Shown: positions 35,480-47,423 of the stretch, one piece after another | Layout: every line of letters begins with the position of its first letter | How positions within the stretch are numbered: position 1 is the first letter of the stretch | Assembly (NCBI RefSeq): GCF_932294415.1 | Contig: NC_065543.1 | Span: forward strand, 42,616,277 to 42,680,276 | DNA from: Quercus robur | Lineage: Eukaryota; Streptophyta; Magnoliopsida; Fagales; Fagaceae | Length of the DNA stretch: 64,000 nt | Direction: 5' to 3' | Translations under genes and position numbers: made by a program | The notes under the pieces: generated by a model | What the model was told of the DNA's origin: nothing | The model's database searches: none | The model's input: the letters and a program-made list of their open reading frames with translations, nothing else

Positions 35480-38400
35480 ATGAATCTTTTAGCATGGAAC
35501 TACCGAGAGTTTGGGAACCGCTGAGCAGTTAGTAAGCTTGTAGAGTTAGTGCAAGCGAAAGGTCCCGCAATCGTGTTTTTGTCAAAGACATGGTCGGATC
35601 GAGAACATATGGAATGGGTTCGTTGTTAGTTAAATTTTGATGGGTGTTTTATAGTTCCTAGTTGTGGAAAAGGGGGCGGTTTGGCTATGTTATGGAGGGA
35701 TGAAGATGTAGTATGGGTTGATAGTTTTTCAAACTACCACATTGACGCCATTGTGCATGGGGGCACAGAGAATGCATGGCGCTTGATGGGATTCTATGGG
35801 GAACCTTAGACTTCTAGATGAAGTGAAGGGTGGAATATGTTACGAATGCTATGCTCAAAACCAAAACTACTGTGGTGTGTTTTCGGCGATTTTAACAAAC
35901 TGCTAGAGGTGGGTGATAAGAGTGGAGGGGTGCCACAGTCCCATAATCTCATGCAATCTTTTCGTGAGGTGCTAGACGAATGTGGTTTCATTGATTTAGG
36001 ATACTCAGGACCGGACTTTACTTGGCATGGCAAATGGAAGGGTGAGTTGGTTTAGGAGCGGTTGGACAGAGGCGTGGCCAACTATGAATTGTTAGATCGG
36101 TTTCCCACAGGCAAAGTTGTACATCTCCATTGCTTCACGTTTGACCACAGACCTTTGCTACTTTCCCTTAATCCTAATGGGGAGAGTAAAAAATGGAAGC
36201 ACAAACCGTTTAGGTTCGAAGCGATGTGGACGGCAAACCCGGGGTGCAGCAACACAATGGCTAGAGCATGGACAACTCAAGCAGAATGTACTCCTCCGCA
36301 TATAGCTGCTGTGAAGCTCAAACGCTGCAAGAAGAAGCTGAAAAAGTGGAGTCGGCATCACTTTGGTAATGTGAAAAAACAGATAAAGGAAACAAAGGAA
36401 CTATTGTGGCAGGTAGAAGCTAATTCGGTGAGAGATGGGAACTATCAGGAAGTGGTAACACTGAAGGCAGAGCTTAACAAGTTATATGATAGAGAAGAAT
36501 AGATGTGGCACCAAAGGTCTAGAGTTCAATGGATCAAGAGTGGAAATAGGAACACCAAGTTCTTCCATGGAACAGCCACACAAAGGAAACGAAGGAATTT
36601 TATCAAAGGACTTAGGAACAATGGTGGAGTTTGGCAGACAGAGGAGGGAGTGATTTCTAAGATGTTTGTTGACTTCTATGCTGGCTTATTCACAACATCC
36701 AACCTGCATAATTTAGAGAGCATTTTAGAAGGTGTCCAGGAGGTGGTTATGTGGGAGATGAATGCCAAGCTTATAGCCCCGTACACAGGAGAAGAAGTGC
36801 AGTATGCAATAAAAGAAATGGCTCCTTTAAAAGCCCCTGGACCAGATGGTATGCCTCTACTCTTTTATCAGACTTATTGGTCTGATGTGGGTATGGATAT
36901 TAGTCAAGTTGTTTTATCTTGTCTTAATTCTGGATCTATTTTAAAGTCAATTAATCATACTTTTATTGCTTTGATCCCAAAAGTAAAAAATCCGAAAAAA
37001 GTGTCAGAATTTAGACCAATAAACTTATGCAATGTGAATTACAAAATTGTCAGTAAAGTTATTGCCAATAGGTTAAAACCTTTGCTAAATAACATCATCT
37101 CAGAAACACAAAGTGCTTTCATTGCTGAGAGGTTCATTACTGACAACATTTTGATTGCTTTTGAATCATTGCGTCATATGAAAACAAGTTGTACAGGAAA
37201 AACAGGTTTCATGGCTCTAAAACTTGACATGACTAAGGCGTATGACAGGGTGGAATGGGTTTTTTTGGAGAAAATTATGTTGAAGATAGGCTTTCACAGA
37301 TCTTGGGTGTCGTTGATTATGGAGTGCATCACTACTGTATCCTATTCCATTTTGGTGAATGAGGAGCCACAAGGAATAATCTCACCAACTCAAGGAATTA
37401 GACAAGGGAACCCTTTGTCTCCTTATCTTTTTCCTTTTTGTGCAAAAGGTCTAAATTCTATACTCAGAAAGGCTGCAGATAATGGGGATATTCATGGTTT
37501 CTCAATCTGTAGAAGAGGTCCGAAGCTCACCCATCTCTTTTCTGTAGATGACTACCTCTTATTTTGTAGGTCCACCTTGGAGGAGTGTGAGAAAATAAAA
37601 GAACTCCTAGCCACCTATGAAGCGGTGTCAAGCTATGTGGTGAATAAGGAAAAGACTACTCTTTTCTTCAGCAAAAACACAGGTGATGCTATCCAAGAAG
37701 CAATTAAGGAGTCTCTAGGCTTTCCAGCAATTCAGCATTATGAAAAGTATTTGGGACTACCTTCTTTTGTAGGAAGGAACAAAAAGACATGCTTTACCCA
37801 AATTAAAGAACGCATTTGGTCTAAAATGCAAGGATGGAAAGAAAAGTTTCTCTCACAAGGCGGTGAGGAGGTTATGATAAAGGCCATCATCCAATCAATT
37901 TCGGCATACTCAATGAGTGTTTTTAAGCTTCTGGTAAGTCTATGTAAAGATATTGAGGCAATGATCAGGAAGTTTTGGTGGGGGTAAGGGGAGACAAAGA
38001 AGATTCATTGGGTGAAATGGTGTACTTTGTGTTCCTCCAAATCAATGGGTGGTATGGGCTTTCGTGATATCCAAAATTTTAATAAGGCAATGCTTGCAAA
38101 GCAGGTTTGGCGATTGCACCATAAAAGGGATACCTTATTGTACAAAGTCCTAAGTGCTAAATATTTTCCGAAGGGAAGCATTTTGGAGGCCCCTATCTCT
38201 TCGAAAGGGTCTTATGCGTGGAGAAGCATTTTACAATCTAGAGAGGTGATTCTAAAGGGAGCTGTTTGGAGGATTGGGGATGGGTGCTCCATTAGTATTT
38301 GGGAGCATAAATGGCTTCCTAAACCTGGAAGAGGTAAGATAGTTTTGCCAAAGCTGGATGCAAGTTTAGATAAAGTCTCTGATCTTTTTTATCCTAACAC

Positions 38401-39578
38401 TACGTAGTGGAATATCGAGCCGCTAGAGCACTCTTTCTATCCTTGGGAAGTGGATGTAATAAGGAGGATCGATGTAAGCAAGTTGAGCCAAGCGGACTGT
38501 CTTTGTGGCCTTTGTCGATTGATGGTATCTACTCGGTTAAAACAGCTTATCATATGCTTGCAACTGAGGTTATTAACTCATCTCCTTCTTCCTCTGGTGG
38601 AGTGGCTAGGAATGTGTGGAAAAGAATTTGGAAGATTGGAACTCCCTAAAAAGTCAAGCGCTTCATTTGGAGAGCTGTCAAAGATTCACTACCTACAAAG
38701 CAAAACCTGGCACATCGACAAATCCCTGTGGACGAGACCTGTTCACTTTGTGAAGAGCAATAGGAATCGATTTTACATGTGCTATGGTTATGCGACCATG
38801 CAAAGGCTATTTGGAAATCGAGCTTTTGCTTTGCCAAACTGTATCAGAAGGTCTTTAGATCCTTCTTGGATCTCTTTGAGGCAGTTTTGGAGCAAGGGTT
38901 TGTCTTCAACGTGGCTGTCTTCACCACTACTGCATGGAGTTTATGGCAACGATGGAATAGACTTCACCAGCAACAGCCAATGTGGCCCTTCCATGAGATC
39001 CACAAGAGAGCAAAGAATATGGTAGTGGAGTTTTTTTTACTTCCATAAATAGGTCCCTAGTCTAGTTGCACTGTCAACTTGGGTCGGCTGGTCCCCACCA
39101 CTAGTGGGTGTTTACAAAGCAAATTTTGACGCGGCATTATTTGAGCAATGAAACTATGCTGGGCTTGGAGTGGTGGTTAGGGACTATACTGGCGCTGTGA
39201 TAGGAGCCTTAAGCCAAAGGATCTCGCTGCCCCAATCAATAGAGCACGCTGAAACTCTAGTGGCGAGCTAAGCCGTGTCACTGGCTAGGGAGTTGTGTCT
39301 GTCCCAGATGATATTTGAGGGAGACTGCCTAAGGATAATTACAGCCATGCATAAACTCGACAGAAGCATGCCACACTCTGCTCCGTTATATTATAGATGA
39401 GATTCGATGTCTTAGTTCTTCTCTAATTAGTAGTTGTTTTGTACACACTCGTAGGGAGGGTAATAATATAGCCCATGCGCTAGCTAGAAGAGTAGTTCTA
39501 ACTGCAGATACTGATGTTTAGGTAGAAGAGCTACCCATTGATTTGGAAGATGTATTCCATTCTGAATTAATCCAATAA
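35480..39578 (+). pseudogene. LINE ORF2 (endonuclease, reverse transcriptase, RNase H), disrupted
   Basis: Starts at ATG 35,480 with MNLLAWNYREFGN, the usual start of the APE-type endonuclease. WCVFGDFNKLL and GPDFTWHGK are also seen. The reverse transcriptase spans about 36,503-37,987, with KAPGPDGMPLLFYQ, LDMTKAYDRVEW, and SVDDYLLFC in place of the usual FADDxLLFC: both catalytic Asp are kept but Phe-Ala is Ser-Val. A zinc-finger-like RT tail and an RNase H region (NFDAALF, GLGVVVRD, ending HSELIQ-stop) follow. Stops include about 35,522, 36,053-36,055, 36,500-36,502, 37,985-37,987 and 38,405-38,407, with further breaks near 38,640 and in RNase H. Not functional. Confidence 0.88.
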
Positions 39579-39629
39579 AACTCACTTACCTTTTCCTCAA
39601 AAAAAAAAAAAAATCTAAAATTTTTTGCA

Positions 39630-40390
39630 ATTTGGTTTCTTAAAAACTCTATATTGTCATAGACTTCAAGAAGTTCAGGGTATTTGATTTTTACTTGGTT
39701 TCCTTTTAGGTGGAGTACATATTTATACATAGTTATTAGGTGTTTTTTCATTCTCCAACCTACTGTATGGTTTCTTGGTTTAGTCTTCCATTCTTCTATA
39801 TACAGCACCTACAAAGGTATATATTTGTATACAGTGACTTTTTTATTTATTATAATCATATTGAATAGGTTTTTGTTTAATTATTATAACATTTTTTACT
39901 TCTCAATTCTCATCATATCTCAATGATAATGAAGTTATTTACTTCTCAATTCTCATCATATCTTGAAAGTTATTTTCAATTATCAATGCAAACTTATTGC
40001 CAAGGTTTTAACTTTTAGTTTTTTAATTAAAAAAATATTGAAGTTTTTACGAGTATATAAACCCTCTTTTTTCCTTTGTAGGGTGAAACTCGCCCAAGTT
40101 TTGGTGTCTCCTCCCCATCTTTCAAAGACAAAAATTAAATTATCATGTGAGTTTCTCCACTTTCATTTTTTAAAGTTTAGTAATTTGGATTGTTTTTTAC
40201 TATTGAATTAAGGTTACCACCTAAATATGCTTTCAATTATTATTTTTGGATTGTTTATAATTATTGAATTCAAGGTTTTTGCATTTATATATGCAATGGT
40301 GAGAGGAACTTAAGCTTTAAAGCTTAATATATATTATGCAAACTCCCTGGACACTTTTTTTTTTCCCTCAGAGAAAAAAAAAAAAAGGAG
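39630..40390. other. Intergenic, AT-rich
   Basis: The pre-insertion sequence continues here after the LINE. A 38-bp direct repeat (ACTTCTCAATTCTCATCATATC) is seen at about 39,898 and 39,940. No gene recognised. Confidence 0.45.
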
Positions 40391-41395
40391 TTATATAGTT
40401 ATTTATCATCTTCCATTACTAGACTTATATTTGATTTTTTTATTATTATTATTATATAAAAATCTTAGTCTTACACAATAAGCATTCATCAAGAAAAGAA
40501 AAGAAAAAGATTTATATAGTCATCTATCATCTTCCATTACTAGACTTATATTTGATATTTTTATTATTATATAAAATCCTTAGTTATACACTGTAGGGAT
40601 AAAGGCCCAGAATAATATGTTGGGCCTTCGGCTTTTATCCGAGGATGCTGAATGGTCCGAGAAGGGGCAAATAGTCATTTAGGGTCCCAATTTAAAGTCT
40701 CATGAGTAAGGAACGAATAGAAGGTAGTCCGAGGAGGAATTACTCCTCAAATGTGGCGTGTGCAGCTCAAATATGTATTCCATCAATTAGAATGACCCTC
40801 CAAGAAGCTACAATGATAGGAACATGCCTCATGAACATACAAGAAGGAAGGAAGCCTAAAAATATCTAGGGGAAAGTTGTTGCTACCGCATTAAATGCAT
40901 TGCAGCTACTTTTTTTGCCGCATTTATATGGAGAAGACCTCTGAATTGTGTTACTATGGCTACCACAACTCACAAAAGCCCAAAGAGGGTATCTGATGGG
41001 ACAGGTACTCAAGTAGAGGCTCAGATGATCAACAAATGTAAAATCAAGATGTTCCACAATGAGCTATATAATGTGAGAGACCCTCCATGAAAAAGGGATC
41101 GGAAAAATAGAGAAACAAGACTGTAGCAATCTAAATTATCTTTGTATTCAATTGTGATCAATATATACAAGTGTGACCTTCTCGGACTGAAAGTCTATTG
41201 ATATCAAAATCTCTTATTTTGTGTTTAATTGTCATTCAATTCAGTACTAGCCGTTGTTCAACTCATTAGAGTCTAGTTTTTCGATCCACTCTCTACAAAT
41301 GTATTGTATTGGGCTCATTGGGCCAATATCCCATACGTTTTGGGCTTGGACTGTAAATCGAGACCCTACATACACAATATGCATTCATTATATAA
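40391..41395. repeat. About 121-bp tandem repeat, second copy split by a solo LTR
   Basis: ATCATCTTCCATTACTAGAC occurs at about 40,405 and 40,526. The first copy runs on through CTTACACAATAAGCATTCAT. The second is interrupted by the LTR at 40,592-41,370 and resumes with TACACAATATGCATTCAT. The intact first copy therefore acts as an empty-site control. Confidence 0.88.
40592..41370 (+). mobile_element. Solo LTR, family C (779 bp)
   Basis: Starts TGTAGGGATAAAGGCCC, ends TCGAGACCCTACA, with perfect 5-bp duplication TACAC (40,587-40,591 and 41,371-41,375). It shares CCGAGGAGGA and CTCGGACT motifs with the LTR at 47,424, so the two may be related families. No internal domain is present. Confidence 0.92.
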
Positions 41396-41539
41396 CCCAG
41401 GGTAAAAGATTACTTTATTTTTATTATTTCATTTTAATTAAATTAATAATAGATTTCATCAGTCTACACATTATTCTTAATTAAGTCGTGCATCGCACGG
41501 GCATAATTCTAGTAAATAAATAAATTTGAATATATCAAA
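41396..41539. other. Short AT-rich spacer
   Basis: No feature recognised. Confidence 0.3.
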
Positions 41540-42250
41540 ATCACCAAAAAAAAAAAACAATACAAATACATGAAGTTTTAATTTCTAAATCTATAAAATA
41601 AAATAAAAATTAAGTGAGAAGGGTGGTTATTAAGAAACTTGAATTATACACAATTAAATAAATAAATAAATAAATTCGAATATATAAAAATCACCCAAAA
41701 AAAATACAAATACATGAAGTTTTAATTTCTTTCTCCAAACAAAATTTAAAAGCAAAAAGCGACTGATGAGAAATTTAGTGAGAACTGATAATACTGAGAT
41801 GAGAGTAATAAATTGCAAAAGAGCTCGAAAATAGTGATAGAGAAAAGAAAAATTTAGAAAATAAGAGAGAGCAACGAGTTATACATGTTGCAATTACAAG
41901 CCAAGCCACTGAGGAGTAGAGCTCCCAGCATCATCGGCAACTTACAGACACAATATTCCTCTTGCTACCATTTTTTAGGAAAATGAAATTAGAGATTATT
42001 TAATTATTTTTATAGAATGGGTTGAACGAGTTACGAATCTGAATGATTAGGGGTTTTTATTTTTTGTTTTTGAATGAGCTTTTTGTTGAATATTTTGTTC
42101 ATTTGTTTTTGTTTGGTCTAATCTTGATATTTTTTAGGCTAACTTTTTATGTTATTTGGGCTAATTTTTATTGTTATTTGAACTTTTATTTATATTTTTG
42201 TTTAAGAACTTAAGGATCATGTTTGGAGGGCTAAGATTATTTTTGTGAGT

Positions 42251-42389
42251 AATGTTAGAGACATAACAAAAATATCGCAACAATTCTTACATCAATTAGA
42301 GATTAAAAAAGGCCCTTGTATGAGTTGGCATTCTAATTTTGGAATGTTGTGAAATTGTTGTAACATTTTATTGTGTCCCTAAAAATATT
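42251..42389. mobile_element. MITE present in both SDR units (copy 1)
   Basis: AATGTTAGAGACATAACA at the left and TTTTATTGTGTCCC at the right form inverted ends, and GCAACAATT/AATTGTTG is an inner pair. The paralogous position at 49,326-49,477 has the same element, so it predates the duplication. Confidence 0.65.
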
Positions 42390-43039
42390 CTTATTTTTTT
42401 TGAATTCAAAATTTTGAAATTATCAACTCAAGGTGGTCAATATTTTTTTAGGACAAACAAAACATGCTAATTTAAATATAATTGTGTCGTATAATTTATT
42501 TTTGCAATCATATGTGTTTATGTGCAGCCGCCTTTGCTCCGACCTAGAGATGTAGCAATTTCAAACTTGATATATATCAATGAATCCATATCGATACCTT
42601 CTGTATGGCTGAGATAAAAAGTTACAAGTCGGGTATGACATAGGATTTGGATTTAATTCAAACTGTTTAATAAATTTTTCACATAAGTTATTATAACATT
42701 GACTAGCTAGGCCATTTTCAGGAGAAATTATTAGGTCCATTAAGAGAACTACTAACTTGGTCCTCTCAACCAGTCATTTATGTAAACTAGCTTGTAATCT
42801 CATGCATATGCATGGATATACTTAAAAGATACATAGTATAATTCTTACATATATAATTTAAATATTATTATTGTAATTCTTATAGTTTTTTTTTTTTTTT
42901 AACTCTTTAAAAAGTCTTGTAAGAATGTTATTAGGCAGAAAATGTAAATTGTCTATTTTTCAAATATTTTTATGTTCATTAATTTTAGAGTCTTTGATTT
43001 TTATACACAATAACTCACTTGAATGGATATTTATGATAT

Positions 43040-43566
43040 GATTCCATTTGTTTCCACAATTAAGAAATAAGACTCTCTCTAAATATAAATGTTTTAGGAC
43101 ACATGGTGCAAAATTAGACTTCAATTTTAGAATCTAATTGGATTTTCTCTAATTTTTACCTATTAATATATGTATAAAAAGACTTATAAAATTTGAATTG
43201 TTTTTAGTTATAAAAAAAAATGGCTCTTAAATATAAAATCATTCAAACTCTCTCTTCCTCTAATTTTATATATAGTGTTAAATATATGATTATATTTTTT
43301 ATGATTTATTTATATTAGACTCCTTGTTTTCTACACTAAATTAACTCATTTAGCACAAAAATTTAAAAAAATTCAATTAAATGGGACATGTAACGTAAAA
43401 TTAAGTTTTAATTGAAATCCAATTTTTACACTAACTTAACTAACTTGACACAAAATTTAAAAATTTTGATTGGATGGGACACATGGTGCAAAATTAGACT
43501 CTAATTAAATTCCAATTTGAAATCTAATTGAATTTTTTCTTAGTTTAACCTATTAATATATATATC

Positions 43567-43612
<46 letters not shown>

Positions 43613-43995
43613 AACTTGAATTGTTGGGACACGTGACTTATAAACTTGAATTGTTTTTAGTTCTACAAAAAAAAAAAAAAAAAAAAAAAAGCTCATAAAT
43701 ATAAAATCATTCAAAAATTATGTTTTTTTATGGTTTACTTATATTGTATTCCTCGTGTTTTTACACTAAATTAACTTATTTACCACAAAAAAATAAAAAA
43801 CTTAGACTAGATGGGACACATGTCACAAAATTAAACTTAAATTGAAATCCAATTTTTATATTAAATTAACTCACTTGGCACAAAAATTAAAAAATTTAGA
43901 TTAGTTGGGACACGTGACACAAAATTAAACTCTAATTGAATTCTAATTTGAAATCTAATTGGATTTTCTCTTAACTTTACCTATTATTATATATA
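43040..43995. repeat. Diverged tandem repeats of about 380-430 bp
   Basis: GGACACATGGTGCAAAATTAGA or close variants begin at about 43,097, 43,477 and 43,908. Each is followed by AATCTAATTGGATTTT and ACCTATTAATATAT motifs and by ACACTAAATTAACT blocks. Confidence 0.75.
43574..43608. repeat. AC microsatellite
   Basis: Perfect AC run of about 17 units. Confidence 0.95.
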
Positions 43996-44253
43996 TAAAT
44001 GTCTGAGTGAACTTCCTAATCAGTACAAGAAATAAAAAATAAAAAATTACCAAGTGATGTCACATTTGCATAAATAACAATATTTTATTAATTGGTTAGG
44101 AGGTCAAGGAGGACCACGTCAACTATTCACCTGGTATACCTAATAATTTCTCTATTTTCAGTTAGTCAGCCATATTTGCTTGATTGCTATTAAAAATGTA
44201 AGGAGCAAATTGATTGTAATTCCAAAATATAAGGATCAAAATAGTACTTTGTT

Positions 44254-45672
44254 GGGTAAATTACAAAATTGGTCTCTGTCCTTTATAGCATATCTCAATT
44301 TGATCCCTCACTTTTCAATTGTGACAATTTGGTCCCTAACATTTTTAGTGTCGTGTCAATTTGGTCCATGCCGTTATCTCTTTGATGGAAAAAATGACAT
44401 GTCAACCGAAAAAATAAAAAATTATTTTCCTTGCCACATCAACTGCCAACTATATCACCACATTAGATTATTTTATAATAAAAAAATCCAAATTAAAATA
44501 TGCACACAGTATCATCTCACTAAAATATATTTCTCTCTCATTTGTCCTAGTCAATATCATCTCCATCTCTTTACCCCAAAAAAAATCAACTTGCAATATA
44601 TATATATATATATATATAATTTTTCTTTAAGTTTCTTGGCTGCCAAACACATCTAAAACTACTTATAATTGCTAGCCACCATGATCTACTTAAAAAACTA
44701 CACATCTAAAACCCAAATCGAAGCACAAAGGACTTCTTAATTTTTGTGTTTCTAGGTTTGTTTCATGTATTGCTCAGTTGGGATAAGAGCCTCTAAATTG
44801 GAAAAAAATCAACAAGAAAAGAGCAAGAGAAAAAGGAAAACAGAGGCAAAAAAACCGTAAAAGATTGATATTATTGGTAATCCCATGGTTCTTTTTATAA
44901 AATTTCATCTAGGTTTTTTTCCCCATAAGGGCTTCTAAATTGAAAAATAGCAAGATAAGAGCAAGTGAAAAAGGACAATAGGAGCAAAAACCTCAAAAGT
45001 TTGAATTTTTTGCTCAAAGAAACAGATCCCAATAAAATTTCCACACCTCATGGCTCCTCGTTAAATTTCGAGTATGTTTTTGTATAGAATTAGGGAAGAG
45101 CCTTTAATTTGAAAAATAATGAATAAGAAATAGGTATTAGAACAAAGAGAACGGAAAGCCAAAACATAACCATGAAAAGGCTGTGATTTCTTCACCAATA
45201 ACGACTGGATCTTTGTAAATTAGTTTCTTTCATAAATAGAAACTTAGTTGCTCTCAATTCTAGTTCTACAAGAAAAAACATTGAATTGAGAAAGAACCTT
45301 AACAAATCTTAAAAACCTTCAGGTCTATTAAACCCAAAACCAACCCAAAGGACTTCTTAATGAGAGAGAGAGAGAGAGTGTGTTAGGGATTTTAGTCAAA
45401 TGATACTGATTTCAAGTGTTTAAATTTTAATTTGGGTTTTATTTTTAATAATTTGATGTGGTGAATGGTGATACAATTAGCAGTTGATGTGGTATGATAA
45501 AGAGTAATTTTTTATTATTCAATTTGACATATCAGACTTTTTCATCCAATAATAATAATAACTAAATTGACACGGTATTGAAAAAGTTAAGGATTAAATT
45601 GACATAATTGAAATGTTTTAAACTAAATTGCAATATGATGTAAAGTATAGGAATCAACTTTGTAATTTATCT
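44254..45672. mobile_element. Mutator-like element in the SDR1 promoter region, 9-bp target duplication
   Basis: Left end GGGTAAATTACAAAATTGG; right end, reverse complemented, AGATAAATTACAAAGTTG; inverted arms of about 200 bp with diverged sequence. A perfect 9-bp duplication TACTTTGTT lies at 44,245-44,253 and 45,673-45,681. No transposase. The second SDR unit lacks it: around 50,005-50,025 the same flanks are continuous. It ends 145 bp before the SDR1 start codon. Confidence 0.92.
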
Positions 45673-45817
45673 TACTTTGTTTTTTTATGAACAAAATAGT
45701 ACTTCGTTGTTGACCTTTATAATAATTGTATCTAAAATAAATTTTATCAATTACTCATAATAATTTGCGAATATTAAGAAGGTATTGTCTTCACTCTCCT
45801 AACTAAAACAAAACAAA

Positions 45818-46591
45818 ATGAAAAAGCTCCAAGGCAAGGTGGCCATAATCACTGGAGGCGCAAGCGGCCTGGGCGAGGTCACAGCACACCACTTCGCTGC
45901 TCACGGCGCTCAAGCCATTGTAATCGCAGACGTCCAAGATGAGAAGGGCCAAAAAGTAGCGGTAGAAGTCGGCTCCAACATCTGCACCTACGTACACTGT
46001 GATGTCAGAGACGAGGAACAGGTCAAGAACTTAGTAGAGTTCACGGTGAAATCATACGGATTCCTTGACATCATGTTCAGCAACGCGGGCATAGGGAGAG
46101 CGACCCACACCTGTGATCAGACCGCGTTGGACATGGACCTGTCGGCTTACGACAAGCTCATGGCGGTGAACGTGCGTGGGATGGCGGCGTGTGTGAAGCA
46201 CGCGGGGAATGCAATGGTGGAAGGGCACGTGAGGGGGAGCATAGTTTGTACGGCGAGCGTGGCAGCGAGCGTTGGTAGCGAGAAGTTCGTGGACTACATT
46301 ATATCGAAGCACGCGGTGCTGGGGTTGGTGAGGTGCGCGAGCTTGAAGCTTGGGGCGTATGGGATACGCGTAAATTGTGTCTCACCAGGGGCCGTTGGGA
46401 CGCCATTGTTGAAGGATATGTTCGGGTATGAAAATGAGGAAGAGGATAAGGTGGTAGGGTCAAATCAGTACTTGAAAGGTGAGGTTTTGAGGCCCAAAAA
46501 TGTGGCTGATGCTGTTGTGTTTCTTGCTTCTGAGGATTCTGAGTTCATCACTGGCCATAATTTGGCGGTGGATGGTGGTTGTAAGACTTAG
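45818..46591 (+). CDS. Short-chain dehydrogenase/reductase (SDR110C type), gene 1
   Basis: Intronless, 257 residues, normal for classical plant SDRs. Cofactor loop TGGASGLG (12-19), Asp-38 after the second strand in VIADVQ (suggests NAD(H) preference), CDV at 61-63, NAG at 89-91. The catalytic tetrad N118, S147, Y160, K164 is complete and correctly spaced (S to Y 13 residues). SPG at 189-191 and a C-terminal DGG. Closest known types by motif are secoisolariciresinol, xanthoxin or monoterpenol dehydrogenase-like cytosolic enzymes. Substrate cannot be read from sequence. The ATG at 45,818 is preceded by AACAAAACAAAATG, conserved with the second gene. A Mutator-like element lies 145 bp upstream and may have altered its promoter. 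Confidence 0.95.
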   Translation: MKKLQGKVAIITGGASGLGEVTAHHFAAHGAQAIVIADVQDEKGQKVAVEVGSNICTYVHCDVRDEEQVKNLVEFTVKSYGFLDIMFSNAGIGRATHTCDQTALDMDLSAYDKLMAVNVRGMAACVKHAGNAMVEGHVRGSIVCTASVAASVGSEKFVDYIISKHAVLGLVRCASLKLGAYGIRVNCVSPGAVGTPLLKDMFGYENEEEDKVVGSNQYLKGEVLRPKNVADAVVFLASEDSEFITGHNLAVDGGCKT

Positions 46592-47029
46592 AGTTTGGCT
46601 AATAATCCATTTGAATCATGGGCCAATTGTTCTTGCAGAATAAACCGTAGTTGAAGATGCAATTATGAAATAATAATTTGGGGAATTTTTTTTTATTAGG
46701 GGGAACTATTTTGTTAAGTCTCTAATAATAATAAAGTCTTTTCTTTGTGTGATCATGCGTAAAAACGCTTTGAAAATAGGAGGGAATCATAAAGGCAAGA
46801 ATTAAGAGGTATGATCAATGAAGCACGGGTTGAAATGAAATGAAATAAAATATTCACTATAGATTGTTGAAGTAATTTAAAGATCAGCCCAATTGTTCAT
46901 GGGAAAAAGCTACCTTGCACTAGGTTAATGTTTCCTCTCTCTCATAACTAATGGGTCTCACTAAATAGTGGGACCCACCAATTGTGAGAAAGGAGAAGCA
47001 TATATCCTATATGCAGGTATACCTTCTCT
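46592..47029 (+). repeat. SDR1 3' flank
   Basis: Collinear with the flank of SDR gene 2: AATAATCCATTTGAATCATGG, GTTCTTGCAGAATAAAC, GTGATCATGCGTAAAAACG. An imperfect hairpin (46,916-47,028, arms around ATGGGTCTCACT/AGTGGGACCCA) follows. Confidence 0.8.
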
Positions 47030-47418
47030 TGTTCATGGACTTGTTTGTAATTGTGTTTTTTTTCTTCTTCTTTTTTTTTTTTTGTTTTTTTGTTTTTTTT
47101 TTTAATCGTTTATAATAGTTGAAGTCGCAATTTTGAAATAACTTTTTCCCTATGTGATCATACGTAGACACTTTAAAAATAGGGGGAATCATAAAGGTAA
47201 GAATGAAGAGGCATGATCAATGAAGTACCGGTGTTCAAATGGAATAAAATATTTACTCTAAATTGCTAAAGTGATTAAAACTTAAAAGAATTTATTGTTT
47301 GACTAATGGTGTTTACACTCTTTCACATCATATTAACTCATTGGCATTCTATGTTATTTGAAGCATTATATATGCCTAATTCGACCTGATCTACCTATAT
47401 TTGATATAATTTAAAAAT
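47030..47418 (+). repeat. 3' flank of a lost SDR copy
   Basis: After a poly-T stretch the SDR 3' flank appears a second time: GTTTATAATAGTTGAAG, TATGTGATCATACGTAGA, GTGATTAAAACTTAAAAGAA, ACTCTTTCACATCAT. It is closer to the pseudogene flank at 31.05 kb than to the adjacent gene 1 flank. No coding part remains, so a third gene was probably deleted here. Confidence 0.8.
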
Positions 47419-47423
47419 ATATT

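Larger units (their letters stand above)
34093..39613 (+). mobile_element. L1-type LINE retrotransposon, 5.5 kb
   Basis: Flanked by a 16/17-bp target duplication, TCTAAAATTTTTT(T)GCA, at 34,076-34,092 and 39,614-39,629, with one T difference. A poly-A tail (39,599-39,613) precedes the right copy. It carries ORF1 (DUF4283 region plus CCHC knuckle) and ORF2 (endonuclease, reverse transcriptase, zinc finger, RNase H), both with stops. The 5' end starts inside ORF1, so the 5' UTR and about 20-30 codons are missing, the usual result of incomplete target-primed reverse transcription. Confidence 0.95.
41540..44253. repeat. Upstream half of SDR unit 1 (segmental duplicate)
   Basis: Collinear with about 48,490-49,990 upstream of the second SDR gene: GAGATGAGAGTAATAA, AAGAGCTCGAAAATA, ACATGTTG...ACAAGCCAAGCCACT, CGAGTTAC, GGGCTAACTTTTTATG. 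The first 2.7 kb is longer than its counterpart because of an AT-rich repeat block at about 43,040-43,990. No gene is seen. Confidence 0.85.

Noticed and set aside
44180-44656. 158-codon open frame across the Mutator-like left end
   Set aside because: It crosses the transposon boundary and a TA microsatellite, so it cannot be a conserved gene.
46052-46312. Antisense open frame inside SDR gene 1 (and its equivalent at 50,336-50,617)
   Set aside because: Mirror of a GC-rich coding frame; no independent support.
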